From positions 682,485 through 746,484 of the forward strand of contig NZ_JH992944.1 in assembly GCF_000315485.1 (NCBI RefSeq): a stretch of 64,000 bases of DNA. Direction: 5' to 3'. Of this stretch, positions 25,206 to 33,493 are shown piece after piece (the stretch's first letter is position 1; every line of letters begins with the position of its first letter). A program made the position numbers and the translations under genes. Under the pieces are notes generated by a model. The model worked only from the letters and a program-made list of their open reading frames with translations, made no database searches and was not told the origin of the DNA. The stretch is from Bacteroides oleiciplenus YIT 12058 (GTDB taxonomy: Bacteria > Bacteroidota > Bacteroidia > Bacteroidales > Bacteroidaceae).

Positions 25206-27051
25206 ACATTATAACACGGTTACTCATCTCCTCCGCCCGTTCCTCACTGGCAGGCGAAAGCTTTCCGTTCAAATATTGTTCCATCATTAAAGCACCATAA
25301 GGTACTCCATAAGTAGCTCCCCAACCGCCATTTTCCACATAAACAGCAATGGCAATCTTCGGCTTGTCCATAGGGGCAAATCCTATAAATGCGGAGTGGT
25401 CATGTCCACGATTTTGCGCCGTACCAGTCTTTCCGCAAACCTCTACACCAGGCAGAATAGTTCCTGCAATACGGCAAGTAGCACTTCCGGTAACTCCCGT
25501 TACGGCCGCCCGCATCCCTTCTACTATTTCTTCATAGTACTGGCGATCAATGGAAGTATACCGACGTTCCCGATAGATGCTGTCCAACTCTGCCTCCTGA
25601 ATTTCCTTTACAATATGGGGTGTTATAAAGTAACCACGATTGGCAATGGTAGCCGCCAGATTCGCCATTTGCAAAGGAGTACTCAATACTTCCCCCTGAC
25701 CGATAGAAATACTGATTACCGTCAGTCCGTTCCACGAACCGCGATAGGCTTTATCATACACACCTGCATTTGGAATAAATCCACGCTTTTCTCCGGGAAG
25801 ATCCGTACCTAATCGATAGCCGAATCCTTGGGAAACCATATGATCTTTCCAAACTGTAATTGCATTTTGTGGCGAACCATACTTCCGATCACCAAACATG
25901 CGATAAAGCCCCCAACAGAAGTAAGCGTTACAAGAGGTAGCGATTGCCGGAATCAGTGGCAACGGCGACCCATGCCCGTGACAACCTACCCGCAAACCAC
26001 CATAGATAAATCCGTGGGAACAAGGGAAAGATGTGGAAGGCTGAATAATTCCTTCTTGCAGAAAAGTCAAAGCTTGTGCCGTCTTAAAAGTAGAACCCGG
26101 CGGATAAGATCCCATAATGGCGCGATTCAATAACGGCTTCTGTTTATCCATTTGCAACATCTGATGATTTTTTCCACGTTGACGACCAATCATCAGATGC
26201 GGGTCAAAGTTCGGAGCCGATACAAGACAAAGAATCTCGCCCGTCTCCGGTTCAATAGCTACAATCGCACCAATTTTGTTCTTCATCAGGCGTTCACCCA
26301 ATCTCTGTAACTCAATATCCAATCCTAATGTCAAGTTCTTACCCGGTACGGACGAACGATCCAGTTTTCCATCCATATAATGTCCCTGTATTCGTCCATG
26401 CGCGTCACGAAGCAGAATCTCAACCCCCTTCTCTCCACGCAGATATTTCTCATAAGACTTTTCAATTCCCTGCTTGCCTATGTAATCACCACGAATATAA
26501 TAGTCATCCAACTCAATATCTTTCATTGACACTTCACCAATATCCCCTAAAGCATGACCGGCAGCATCATACGTATATTGCCGGATCGTACGCCTCTGAA
26601 TATAGAAACCGGGGAATTTGAAAAGTTTCTCCTGAAACACACCGCACTCTTCTGCCGAGAGTTGCGTCATAAAAACCTGATGCGTATATCTTGAGTAGCC
26701 AGGGTTCATCCAGCGGTTCTTCACATCCGCCATTCGCTTAAGAAGCTGTTCTTTGGTAATATTCAGTGTACGGCAAAAATCTAGCGTATCGAGTTGTGTC
26801 ACCTCCCGTGGCACAAATGTAATATCATATGCCGGCTGATTAAACACCAACAACTTCCCATTGCGGTCATAAATCGCACCACGTGAAGGATACTGGATTT
26901 TATTAAGGAAAGCATTACTATCTGCATTCTTTTTGTAGCTATCAGTCATGACTTGCAGCACAAAAAGGCGCATAATATAGATGATGACAATCACAATCGC
27001 CACCCCACCTATCACCAATTTCCGCTTTTCGAGTACGTAATCTTTAGCCAT
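25186..27051 (-). CDS. mrdA: Penicillin-binding protein 2 (elongation transpeptidase)
   Basis: The 621-residue class B PBP crosslinks peptidoglycan with RodA in the elongasome. One N-terminal membrane anchor (about 12-32) is followed by a PBP dimer domain and the transpeptidase domain. The active-site motifs are seen as 'PPGSTFKTAQ' (SxxK), 'TSCNAYF' (SxN) and 'CGKTGTAQNRG' (KTG). It starts 1 bp after mreD and overlaps rodA by 20 bp, so synthesis is probably coupled. Confidence 0.95.
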   Translation of the reverse strand: MAKDYVLEKRKLVIGGVAIVIVIIYIMRLFVLQVMTDSYKKNADSNAFLNKIQYPSRGAIYDRNGKLLVFNQPAYDITFVPREVTQLDTLDFCRTLNITKEQLLKRMADVKNRWMNPGYSRYTHQVFMTQLSAEECGVFQEKLFKFPGFYIQRRTIRQYTYDAAGHALGDIGEVSMKDIELDDYYIRGDYIGKQGIEKSYEKYLRGEKGVEILLRDAHGRIQGHYMDGKLDRSSVPGKNLTLGLDIELQRLGERLMKNKIGAIVAIEPETGEILCLVSAPNFDPHLMIGRQRGKNHQMLQMDKQKPLLNRAIMGSYPPGSTFKTAQALTFLQEGIIQPSTSFPCSHGFIYGGLRVGCHGHGSPLPLIPAIATSCNAYFCWGLYRMFGDRKYGSPQNAITVWKDHMVSQGFGYRLGTDLPGEKRGFIPNAGVYDKAYRGSWNGLTVISISIGQGEVLSTPLQMANLAATIANRGYFITPHIVKEIQEAELDSIYRERRYTSIDRQYYEEIVEGMRAAVTGVTGSATCRIAGTILPGVEVCGKTGTAQNRGHDHSAFIGFAPMDKPKIAIAVYVENGGWGATYGVPYGALMMEQYLNGKLSPASEERAEEMSNRVIMYGNEER

Positions 27052-27052
27052 T

Positions 27053-27553
27053 TTACTTTTTCCTCACTCCTTCTATAGCCATTACACAGGTTATAGTCAG
27101 CAACGCACTTGCCACAATTCTCAGTAGCAACGTTCCGATGTGGGCGAACGAAAAGAATTCTATGGTAAGTAATATTGCATGATGAACAAAAACACTGACA
27201 ACCAAATATTTCAGAAAAGGAGCAATTCCCATCGACTTTATCGAAGGAACTATATTCTCCAATGTATCCCGTGGTACAAACAATCGCAGGAAAGTAGGCC
27301 GCAAGAAAGCCAACGCTACCGTAGCCGCCGCATTCATGCCCGGCGTATCCGAGAAAATGTCCACTGTCAGTCCCAGAAAAAACGCCCATAGCATCAAGGC
27401 ATTTCTCGGCGTTTCCGACTCGAACTTCAGTATGAGATAGATATATAGAAAAGGAGTGGCATATCCGGCAATATGCACATTGTTCAATATCAGCACCTGC
27501 AATAGCACCAAACCAATAAACCAACCTAATTTATGCAGATAATTGATGACCAC
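27053..27553 (-). CDS. mreD: Rod-shape protein MreD
   Basis: The 166-residue protein is almost wholly membrane segments (five or six), as expected of MreD, a partner of MreC in the elongasome. Typical features are 'FIGLVLLQVLILNNVHIAGYATPFLYIYLIL' in the first two segments (shown here only by its ends 'FIGLVLLQ' and 'PFLYIYLIL') and 'FFLGLTVDIFSDTPGMNAAA'. The short, diverged family is called mainly from its place between mreC and mrdA. Confidence 0.88.
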   Translation of the reverse strand: MVINYLHKLGWFIGLVLLQVLILNNVHIAGYATPFLYIYLILKFESETPRNALMLWAFFLGLTVDIFSDTPGMNAAATVALAFLRPTFLRLFVPRDTLENIVPSIKSMGIAPFLKYLVVSVFVHHAILLTIEFFSFAHIGTLLLRIVASALLTITCVMAIEGVRKK

Positions 27554-27655
27554 CTCTTATAAAATTAAAAATTGAGAATTAAAAATTAAAAAATGAAGGG
27601 GAGTTTATTCCCTTATCACTTTTTCATTCTATCATTTTATCACCTCATCACTCTA
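27554..27655. repeat. Low-complexity direct repeats in the mreC-mreD gap
   Basis: This 102-bp gap in an otherwise tight operon holds an A/T tract with repeated AATTAAAAATT words and, nearer mreC, five or six TATCAC/TATCAT words. On the coding strand the latter read as GTGATA repeats. No promoter or terminator is clear. Confidence 0.6.
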
Positions 27656-28498
27656 TCACTTTTCCTCTTCCTTCTCCAGTGCTTTCTGCTCTTCCTGTCC
27701 CGTACGGGCAATTACCCGCACATTACTCACCTTTCCGAAGTCCGTAGCCAGTTTTATCTTCAATAGATAAGAAAGACCGTCGTGTGAGTCGGACATATCA
27801 TCCACGGTACCTACTAAGATTCCAGCGGGGAACACTGTAGAGTAACCGCTTGTCACAACCGTATCGCCTAGGTTGAACTCGGCATGACGAGGCAAATCTT
27901 TCAGATAAGCAAAACGAGAATCTCCATATTCCCACTTCAAATAGCCGAAATAGTCACTGCCCACAATCTTACAACTAATGCTCGATTTACTGTTCAGCAA
28001 CGGAATCACGGTAGAATAATGCTGAGAAGTCTTATAGACGATACCTACCACCCCATTGGCATCTACCACACCCATTTCCGGACGGATACCTGCACTGGTT
28101 CCCTCATCAAGAGTGATATAGTTATCCAGCCGATTCAAACTATTCTTAATCACATTCGCCTTGAATATCTGATATTCTTCCGGTTCGAGCCGCTCCAGAC
28201 TATACAATCTGGCAGAGTCCATACCGTTATTTTTCAGCGTTTTTTCAAGAAATGCCACCCGCTGCTCCAGCCACATGTTGCGATCCAACAGGTCTTCATT
28301 GGTTGTTTTCAGATGGAAGTAAGAAGTAATAGCTCCCGAAATATCATAAACTTTCCCCGCCACGCTATTCGCAGAAGTGAAAAACACGCTCTGCTGATAG
28401 TAATTGAAGCGGAATAATAAAACAAAACTGGCTGCCTCTAACAACAGAAAGAGGAACCAGTAGTTGTATTTAACAAGAAAGTTCAGTAAATTTCGCAT
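27656..28498 (-). CDS. mreC: Rod-shape protein MreC
   Basis: The 280-residue protein has one N-terminal membrane helix ('YWFLFLLLEAASFVLLF', about 13-29), a coiled coil (about 60-95, 'NEDLLDRNMWLEQRVAFLEK') and the MreC beta domain ('GIRPEMGVVDANGVVGIVYK', 'GDTVVTSGYSTVFPAGILVG'). It scaffolds PBP2/RodA to MreB from the periplasmic side. The acidic and basic tail after about 262 is not conserved. It lies 9 bp after mreB. Confidence 0.95.
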   Translation of the reverse strand: MRNLLNFLVKYNYWFLFLLLEAASFVLLFRFNYYQQSVFFTSANSVAGKVYDISGAITSYFHLKTTNEDLLDRNMWLEQRVAFLEKTLKNNGMDSARLYSLERLEPEEYQIFKANVIKNSLNRLDNYITLDEGTSAGIRPEMGVVDANGVVGIVYKTSQHYSTVIPLLNSKSSISCKIVGSDYFGYLKWEYGDSRFAYLKDLPRHAEFNLGDTVVTSGYSTVFPAGILVGTVDDMSDSHDGLSYLLKIKLATDFGKVSNVRVIARTGQEEQKALEKEEEK

Positions 28499-28507
28499 AT
28501 CCCTTTA

Positions 28508-29530
28508 TTACCGCATAAGGAATGAGAAACGATCCACATTCTTCAATGCAACACCCGTACCTTTAGCAACAGCATGCAAAGGGTCTTCGGCAATGTGGAA
28601 CGGAATGTTTATCTTATCTGTCAAACGCTTGTCGAGTCCGCGGAGCAATGCACCACCACCTGCCAGATAAATACCATTATGCACGATATCGGCATACAAT
28701 TCGGGAGGTGTATTTTCTAACGCATTCAAGATAGCAGTTTCAATTTTGGAGATTGATTTCTCCAGACAGTGTGCCACTTCCTGATAGCATACGGGCACTT
28801 CCATAGGCAGGGCCGTGATACGGTTCGGACCGTGAACGATATAATCTTCCGGAGCATCCTCACCAAGTTCGGTCAGGGCAGCACCCACATTAATCTTAAT
28901 ACGTTCGGCCATACGCTCGCTGACCTTCACGTTATGCTGGCGGCTCATGTACTCCTGGATGTCAGCAGTCAAGTCGTCACCGGCAATGCGGATAGAATTG
29001 TTGGCTACGATACCACCCAAAGAGATAACGGCAATTTCAGTAGAACCACCACCTATATCTACAATCATGTTACCTTCCGGAGCTTCCACGTCGATACCGA
29101 TACCGATAGCGGCAGCCATAGGTTCGAAAATCAGATAAACGTCGCGTCCGCCGGCATGTTCGGCAGAGTCACGTACGGCACGCAATTCTACTTCAGTACT
29201 ACCCGAGGGGACACCAATTACCATACGAAGCGAAGGAGAGAACAGACGGCTACGGTTATTCACCATCTTTATCAGACCACGTATCATTTGCTCGCAAGCA
29301 TAGAAATCGGCAATTACACCGTCGCGGAGCGGACGGATGGTACGTATGTTTTCGTGGGTCTTTTCGTGCATCATCTTTGCCTTATCACCCACGGCAATCA
29401 TCTTATCGGTACGACGATCGAGAGCTACCACCGAAGGCTCATCCACCACAATCTTGCCATTGGTTGTGATAATGGTATTGGCGGTACCAAGGTCCATCGC
29501 TATTTCTTGCGTAAAAGAGAATAATCCCAT
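28508..29530 (-). CDS. mreB: Actin-like cell-shape protein MreB
   Basis: The 340-residue actin-fold ATPase polymerises under the inner membrane and guides the elongasome. Motifs seen: 'MDLGTANTIITTNGKIVVDE' (phosphate 1), 'VGVPSGST' type 'MVIGVPSGSTEVE', 'IVDIGGGSTEIAVISLGGI' (phosphate 2) and 'GIYLAGGGALLRGLD' (adenosine site). It is the first gene of the rod-shape operon and lies 105 bp downstream of purH, with A/T repeats in the gap. Confidence 0.97.
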   Translation of the reverse strand: MGLFSFTQEIAMDLGTANTIITTNGKIVVDEPSVVALDRRTDKMIAVGDKAKMMHEKTHENIRTIRPLRDGVIADFYACEQMIRGLIKMVNNRSRLFSPSLRMVIGVPSGSTEVELRAVRDSAEHAGGRDVYLIFEPMAAAIGIGIDVEAPEGNMIVDIGGGSTEIAVISLGGIVANNSIRIAGDDLTADIQEYMSRQHNVKVSERMAERIKINVGAALTELGEDAPEDYIVHGPNRITALPMEVPVCYQEVAHCLEKSISKIETAILNALENTPPELYADIVHNGIYLAGGGALLRGLDKRLTDKINIPFHIAEDPLHAVAKGTGVALKNVDRFSFLMR

Positions 29531-29540
29531 TGTTTTTAAG

Positions 29541-29635
29541 TATTAAATATTAAATATTAAATATTAATTGACGGCGCTATCACTCTTCGACCACACTGAA
29601 TTAATATTTAATACTTAATAATTGATATTTGAATA
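29541..29635. repeat. A/T-rich repeats with inverted arms between purH and mreB
   Basis: Four overlapping TATTAAATATTAA-type words (29541-29569) face a diverged inverted copy (29599-29620) across about 30 bases of normal composition. The pair could fold into a long weak hairpin. Whether it ends purH transcription or carries the mreB promoter cannot be told. Confidence 0.6.
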
Positions 29636-31159
29636 TTAGTGTTTAAAATGACGGATTCCCGTAGTCACCATTGCGATGCCATGTTCATTGCAATAGTCGA
29701 ACGAGAGTTGGTCTTTAATCGAGCCACCCGGCTGGATAACGGCAGTCACACCTTCACCTCCAGCAATTTCCACACAATCGGGGAAAGGGAAGAAAGCGTC
29801 GGATGCCATTACGGCACCTTTCAGGTCGAAACCGAAATTCTTAGCTTTTTCAATAGCTTGCTTCAAAGCATCCACACGTGAAGTCTGTCCTATGCCGCTT
29901 GCCAGCAATTGTCTGCCTTTTACCAGTACGATGGCGTTGGATTTACTGTTCTTCACAATCTTATTTGCAAAGAGCATATCTTCTATTTCCTGTGCAGTAG
30001 GAGCTTTGGTGGTTACTGTCTTCAAATCTTCCGGCTGTTCGATGTTCAAGTCACGATCCTGAACCAATACCCCATTCAGCAATGAGCGGAACTGTTTCTT
30101 CGGCAATGTGGTCGGTTTACGAACCAAAATGATACGGTTCTTTTTCTGTCCCAATATTTCCAGTGCATCCACATCGTAGTCGGGAGCGATAATTACTTCA
30201 AAGAAAATCTTGTTAATTTCCTCAGCAGCTTCCTTATCAATCACACCGTTCGTGATGAGCACACCACCGAAAGCAGATACCGGGTCGCCTGCCAATGCAT
30301 CGTTCCATGCTTCGAGCACCGTGGGGCGTGAAGCCAGACCGCAAGCATTGTTATGTTTCAATACGGCAAACGTTATATCTTCAAATTCGTCTATCAGGTC
30401 AACGGCAGCGTTGATATCAAGCAAGTTATTGTAAGAAATCTCTTTTCCATGAATCTGGTCGAACATTCCTTCCAGATTTCCGTAGAAGTAACCCTTCTGG
30501 TGCGGGTTTTCTCCATAACGCAAAGTCTTCTGATTGTTGGCAGAGCAACGGAATGCCGAACCTTCTTCACCATCGAAGTAGTTGAAAATGGCCGAATCAT
30601 AGTGGGAAGAAACAGCAAACGCCTCTTTGGCGAACCAACGGCGTTCTTCGATAGAGGTAGCAGCTCCGTGTTCCATCAGCATGTCGCGGAACGGCTGGTA
30701 TTGAGCCTGAGAAGCTATAATCACTACATCATTAAAATTTTTGGCAGCGGCACGTATCAGAGAGATACCACCTATATCAATTTTCTCGATGATAGATGCT
30801 TCATCGGCACCGGAAGCCACAGTAGCTTCAAACGGATACAGGTCGACGATAACGAGGTCTATTTCGGGAATTTCATATTTTTCTATTTGTTGCATATCCT
30901 GTTCCAGTCCGCGGCGGCAAAGAATACCACCGAACACCTTCGGGTGCAAGGTTTTCACACGTCCTCCCAGGATAGAGGGGTATGTTGTCAGGTCTTCCAC
31001 TGCCTTACAGGGATAACCCAGGGATTCTATAAACTGACGAGTTCCGCCGGTTGACAGAAACTCTACTCCTTCTTCATGCAGTTTGGTAATGATTTCATCC
31101 AAACCTTCCTTATGATAAACCGATACCAGAGCGGTTTTAATTTTTTTTGTTTCAGACAT
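29636..31159 (-). CDS. purH: Bifunctional AICAR transformylase / IMP cyclohydrolase
   Basis: The 507-residue enzyme performs the last two steps of IMP synthesis. The N-terminal IMP cyclohydrolase part has 'FLSTGGTRQFIESLG' and 'ILGGRVKTLHPKVFGGIL'; the transformylase part has 'TLRYGENPHQKG', 'VLKHNNACGLA' and 'AVIQPGGSIKD'. The ATG at 31159 is chosen over an in-frame ATG at 31189 because the latter lies inside the predicted -7 element. The protein then starts 'MSETKKIKTALVSVYHKEG', the usual family start. Confidence 0.96.
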   Translation of the reverse strand: MSETKKIKTALVSVYHKEGLDEIITKLHEEGVEFLSTGGTRQFIESLGYPCKAVEDLTTYPSILGGRVKTLHPKVFGGILCRRGLEQDMQQIEKYEIPEIDLVIVDLYPFEATVASGADEASIIEKIDIGGISLIRAAAKNFNDVVIIASQAQYQPFRDMLMEHGAATSIEERRWFAKEAFAVSSHYDSAIFNYFDGEEGSAFRCSANNQKTLRYGENPHQKGYFYGNLEGMFDQIHGKEISYNNLLDINAAVDLIDEFEDITFAVLKHNNACGLASRPTVLEAWNDALAGDPVSAFGGVLITNGVIDKEAAEEINKIFFEVIIAPDYDVDALEILGQKKNRIILVRKPTTLPKKQFRSLLNGVLVQDRDLNIEQPEDLKTVTTKAPTAQEIEDMLFANKIVKNSKSNAIVLVKGRQLLASGIGQTSRVDALKQAIEKAKNFGFDLKGAVMASDAFFPFPDCVEIAGGEGVTAVIQPGGSIKDQLSFDYCNEHGIAMVTTGIRHFKH

Positions 31160-31186
31160 GGATTTGCGTATTAACGATTTGATGTG

Positions 31187-31194
31187 CAAAGGTA
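31187..31194 (-). promoter_or_regulatory. purH -7 element
   Basis: The minus strand reads TACCTTTG, a perfect TAnnTTTG match, 28 bp upstream of the chosen purH start. No PurR-type or guanine riboswitch is visible in the short leader. Confidence 0.7.
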
Positions 31195-31246
31195 CTAAAA
31201 ATGTTTATTTGCCCATATACTCAAACACAATAAATTAGGTATAATT

Positions 31247-31285
31247 AAAAAAGGTAGCAATCCTGTTTAGGATTTACTACCTTTT
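31247..31285 (-). terminator. Terminator of the M13 peptidase transcript
   Basis: AAAAGGTAG-CAATCC pairs with GGATT-TA-CTACCTTTT around a 6-base loop, with a T-run on the minus strand after the stem. It lies 142 bp beyond the peptidase stop, so the four-unit palindrome array is inside the predicted 3' untranslated RNA. Confidence 0.75.
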
Positions 31286-31337
31286 GCTTTATCTTTCGTA
31301 AAGTAGGAACTCTGAATATCATTGCGTTATCAGAGCA

Positions 31338-31424
31338 TTTTTGCCAACGTAGTGGCAAAGTCTTGCCATCGCATTGGCAAAGTCTTGCCATCACGGTGGC
31401 AAAGTTTTGCCAACGCGGTGGCAG
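31338..31424. repeat. Four-unit 22-bp palindromic array after the M13 peptidase gene
   Basis: GCCA cores occur at 31343, 31365, 31387 and 31409, exactly 22 bp apart. Each unit is a short hairpin, TTTGCCA or TTGCCA facing TGGCAA(A) across 6 bases. The spacer bases differ between units while the arms are kept, as expected if pairing matters. The array ends 4 bp from the peptidase stop codon and mirrors the layout at 10688-10777 with a different arm sequence. Confidence 0.9.
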
Positions 31425-31427
31425 TAA

Positions 31428-33464
31428 TTACCAGATAGAGACGCGTTCTGCTACCGGTACGAACATCGGGTCTTTTTCAGTAATACCGAATGCCTCGTTC
31501 CATGCTGCAATGTGTGGCAACGCAGCATCTACACGCCATTTACCCAAAGAGTGCACATCCATCTTCGTTAATTGCAGAATGGCTTCGGGACGGGTATTGT
31601 TAGCCCAAACATTGGCATAGGCAAGGAAGAAACGTTGTTCGGGAGTGAAACCGTCTTTTACTTCCAGCGGAGCAGCAGCCGTAGCTTTCTTGAATGCCTG
31701 GAAAGAAACCTGCAAACCGCCGTGGTCGGCAATGTTCTCACCCAATGTCATACGTCCGTTGGCATGTACACCCGGAGCCACTTCGATGCTGTCGAAGAAA
31801 GCAACCATCACATCGGCACGTTTTTCAAAGTTCTTGGCATCCTCTTCTGTCCACCAATCTTTCAGATTACCGTCTTTGTCGTACTGGCGTCCCTGATCGT
31901 CGAATCCGTGTGTCATTTCATGACCGATTACTACACCGATGGCACCGTAGTTGAAGGCATCGTCAGCTTCCATATCGAAGAAGGGGTATTGCAGGATACC
32001 GGCAGGGAAACAGATTTCGTTCGTTGTTGGATTGTAATAAGCGTTTACGGTTTGCGGGGTCATCAGCCATTCGTCCTTGTCCACCGGTTTGCCGGCTTTC
32101 GCAACCATTTCGGCAAAGCCCCACAAGTTGGCACGCTTGATGTTATTCCAGTATGAATCATCTTTGATTTCAAGTGTGGAATAATCTTTCCACTTATCAG
32201 GATAACCAATCTTTACGTGGAAAGTAGCCAATTTTTCCTGTGCTTTCAGTTTGGTTTCATCGCTCATCCAAGGCAGGTTATTGATGCGTTCGCCCAGACT
32301 TGCCTGGAGATTCTTTACTAACGTTACCATACGTTCTTTGGCAGCAGCAGGGAAATACTTCTCTACATACATCTGTCCCACAGCTTCACCCAGCGCAGAG
32401 CTGACAACAGAAACAGCCGTCTTCCAGCGGGGCTGCATCTCTTGTGTTCCAGACATGGTGCGATCGTAGAAGTCGAAGTTTTGTTGAGCCATTTCGTCAT
32501 TCAGGAAGTTGGCGGCGGCATCAATCAGTTTCCATTGCAGGTAGAGAGACTGCTGGTCAACAGGCAATGTATCCAGAATGTTGGCAGCCTCGGCCAAGGA
32601 AGCGGGCTGGCCTACGATAATTTCTTTTACATCCTTCAAGCCAAGCTCTGACAGATAAGCGTCCCAATCGAAAGTGGGATAATTCTTCTTTATCTCTTCC
32701 ATGCTCATTTTATTGTAGTTGGCATGCGGGTCGCGCAGTTCGGTGCGAGAGCGGAAAGCTTTGGCAAGACGGGTTTCCACATCCATCACTACTTCCATGC
32801 CTTTCTTGGCAGTAGCCTCGTCAAAACCTGCCAATTGGTACATCTTCTGCACATGAGTGCGGAAAGCATCGCGGATAGCAGTCGTAGCGGGATCAGCAGC
32901 CAGATAATAGTCACGTTCACCCATACTCAAACCGCTTTGGTAAGTTTGTACGGCATTCTCGTTACTATTCATTTCATCGGCAGCAACATACATTCCGAGG
33001 TAAGCACCAATACCCTGCTTGCGCAGGTTAGCCAGCAGAGCATAGACATCTTTTTTATCTTTCAGAGCGGCAATCTGTTCCAGATCGGCTTTGATGGGAG
33101 CAACACCTTCCTTATTCAGCTTCACGCTGTCCATAACAATTTTGTAAAGGTCGCCTACTTTCTGAGCCACACTGCCAGCTTCATGCTGGGTAACGGCAAG
33201 CTCTTCAATCAGACCTTGTATCTGCTTGCGATTGTTCTCGGCAAGTTCGGTGAAAGAGCCATACTGGGAATATTCGGCCGAAAGTGGATGGTTTTCAATC
33301 CAACCGCCACAGGCGTACTGATAAAAACTGCTTCCCGGAAGGGCAGTCGTGTCAAGATTGGCAAGTTTGATGCCGGCTGTCAATTCAGCCTTCTGCTTGC
33401 CCGTACCGCATCCTGCCATCATAAGGCAAATTGCAGCGAAAGGTAAATACTTGGTAAATCTCAT
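31428..33464 (-). CDS. M13-family (neprilysin/PepO-type) metallopeptidase lipoprotein
   Basis: The 678-residue protein starts at the ATG at 33464, since this gives a lipoprotein signal ('FAAICLMMAGC') and an upstream in-frame ATG at 33497 does not. The N-terminal M13 part has 'GSSFYQYACGGWIENHPL'; the zinc motif is 'VIGHEMTHGFDDQG' (HExxH) with the third ligand Glu in 'LGENIADHGGL'. The end 'MFVPVAERVSIW' replaces the usual CRVW. M13 enzymes cut peptides in the envelope. It follows the ABC-F gene by 29 bp in one transcript. Confidence 0.93.
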   Translation of the reverse strand: MRFTKYLPFAAICLMMAGCGTGKQKAELTAGIKLANLDTTALPGSSFYQYACGGWIENHPLSAEYSQYGSFTELAENNRKQIQGLIEELAVTQHEAGSVAQKVGDLYKIVMDSVKLNKEGVAPIKADLEQIAALKDKKDVYALLANLRKQGIGAYLGMYVAADEMNSNENAVQTYQSGLSMGERDYYLAADPATTAIRDAFRTHVQKMYQLAGFDEATAKKGMEVVMDVETRLAKAFRSRTELRDPHANYNKMSMEEIKKNYPTFDWDAYLSELGLKDVKEIIVGQPASLAEAANILDTLPVDQQSLYLQWKLIDAAANFLNDEMAQQNFDFYDRTMSGTQEMQPRWKTAVSVVSSALGEAVGQMYVEKYFPAAAKERMVTLVKNLQASLGERINNLPWMSDETKLKAQEKLATFHVKIGYPDKWKDYSTLEIKDDSYWNNIKRANLWGFAEMVAKAGKPVDKDEWLMTPQTVNAYYNPTTNEICFPAGILQYPFFDMEADDAFNYGAIGVVIGHEMTHGFDDQGRQYDKDGNLKDWWTEEDAKNFEKRADVMVAFFDSIEVAPGVHANGRMTLGENIADHGGLQVSFQAFKKATAAAPLEVKDGFTPEQRFFLAYANVWANNTRPEAILQLTKMDVHSLGKWRVDAALPHIAAWNEAFGITEKDPMFVPVAERVSIW

Positions 33465-33493
33465 TCTCGTATTATTAAATTGGTTGATACATG

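Noticed and set aside
31160..31189. Earlier purH start at 31189
   Set aside because: The ATG falls within the predicted -7 element, so it would not be transcribed.
31338..31424. CRISPR array or simple terminator
   Set aside because: No spacers of 30 bp or more, four contiguous hairpins, no T-run; a separate terminator lies at 31247-31285.
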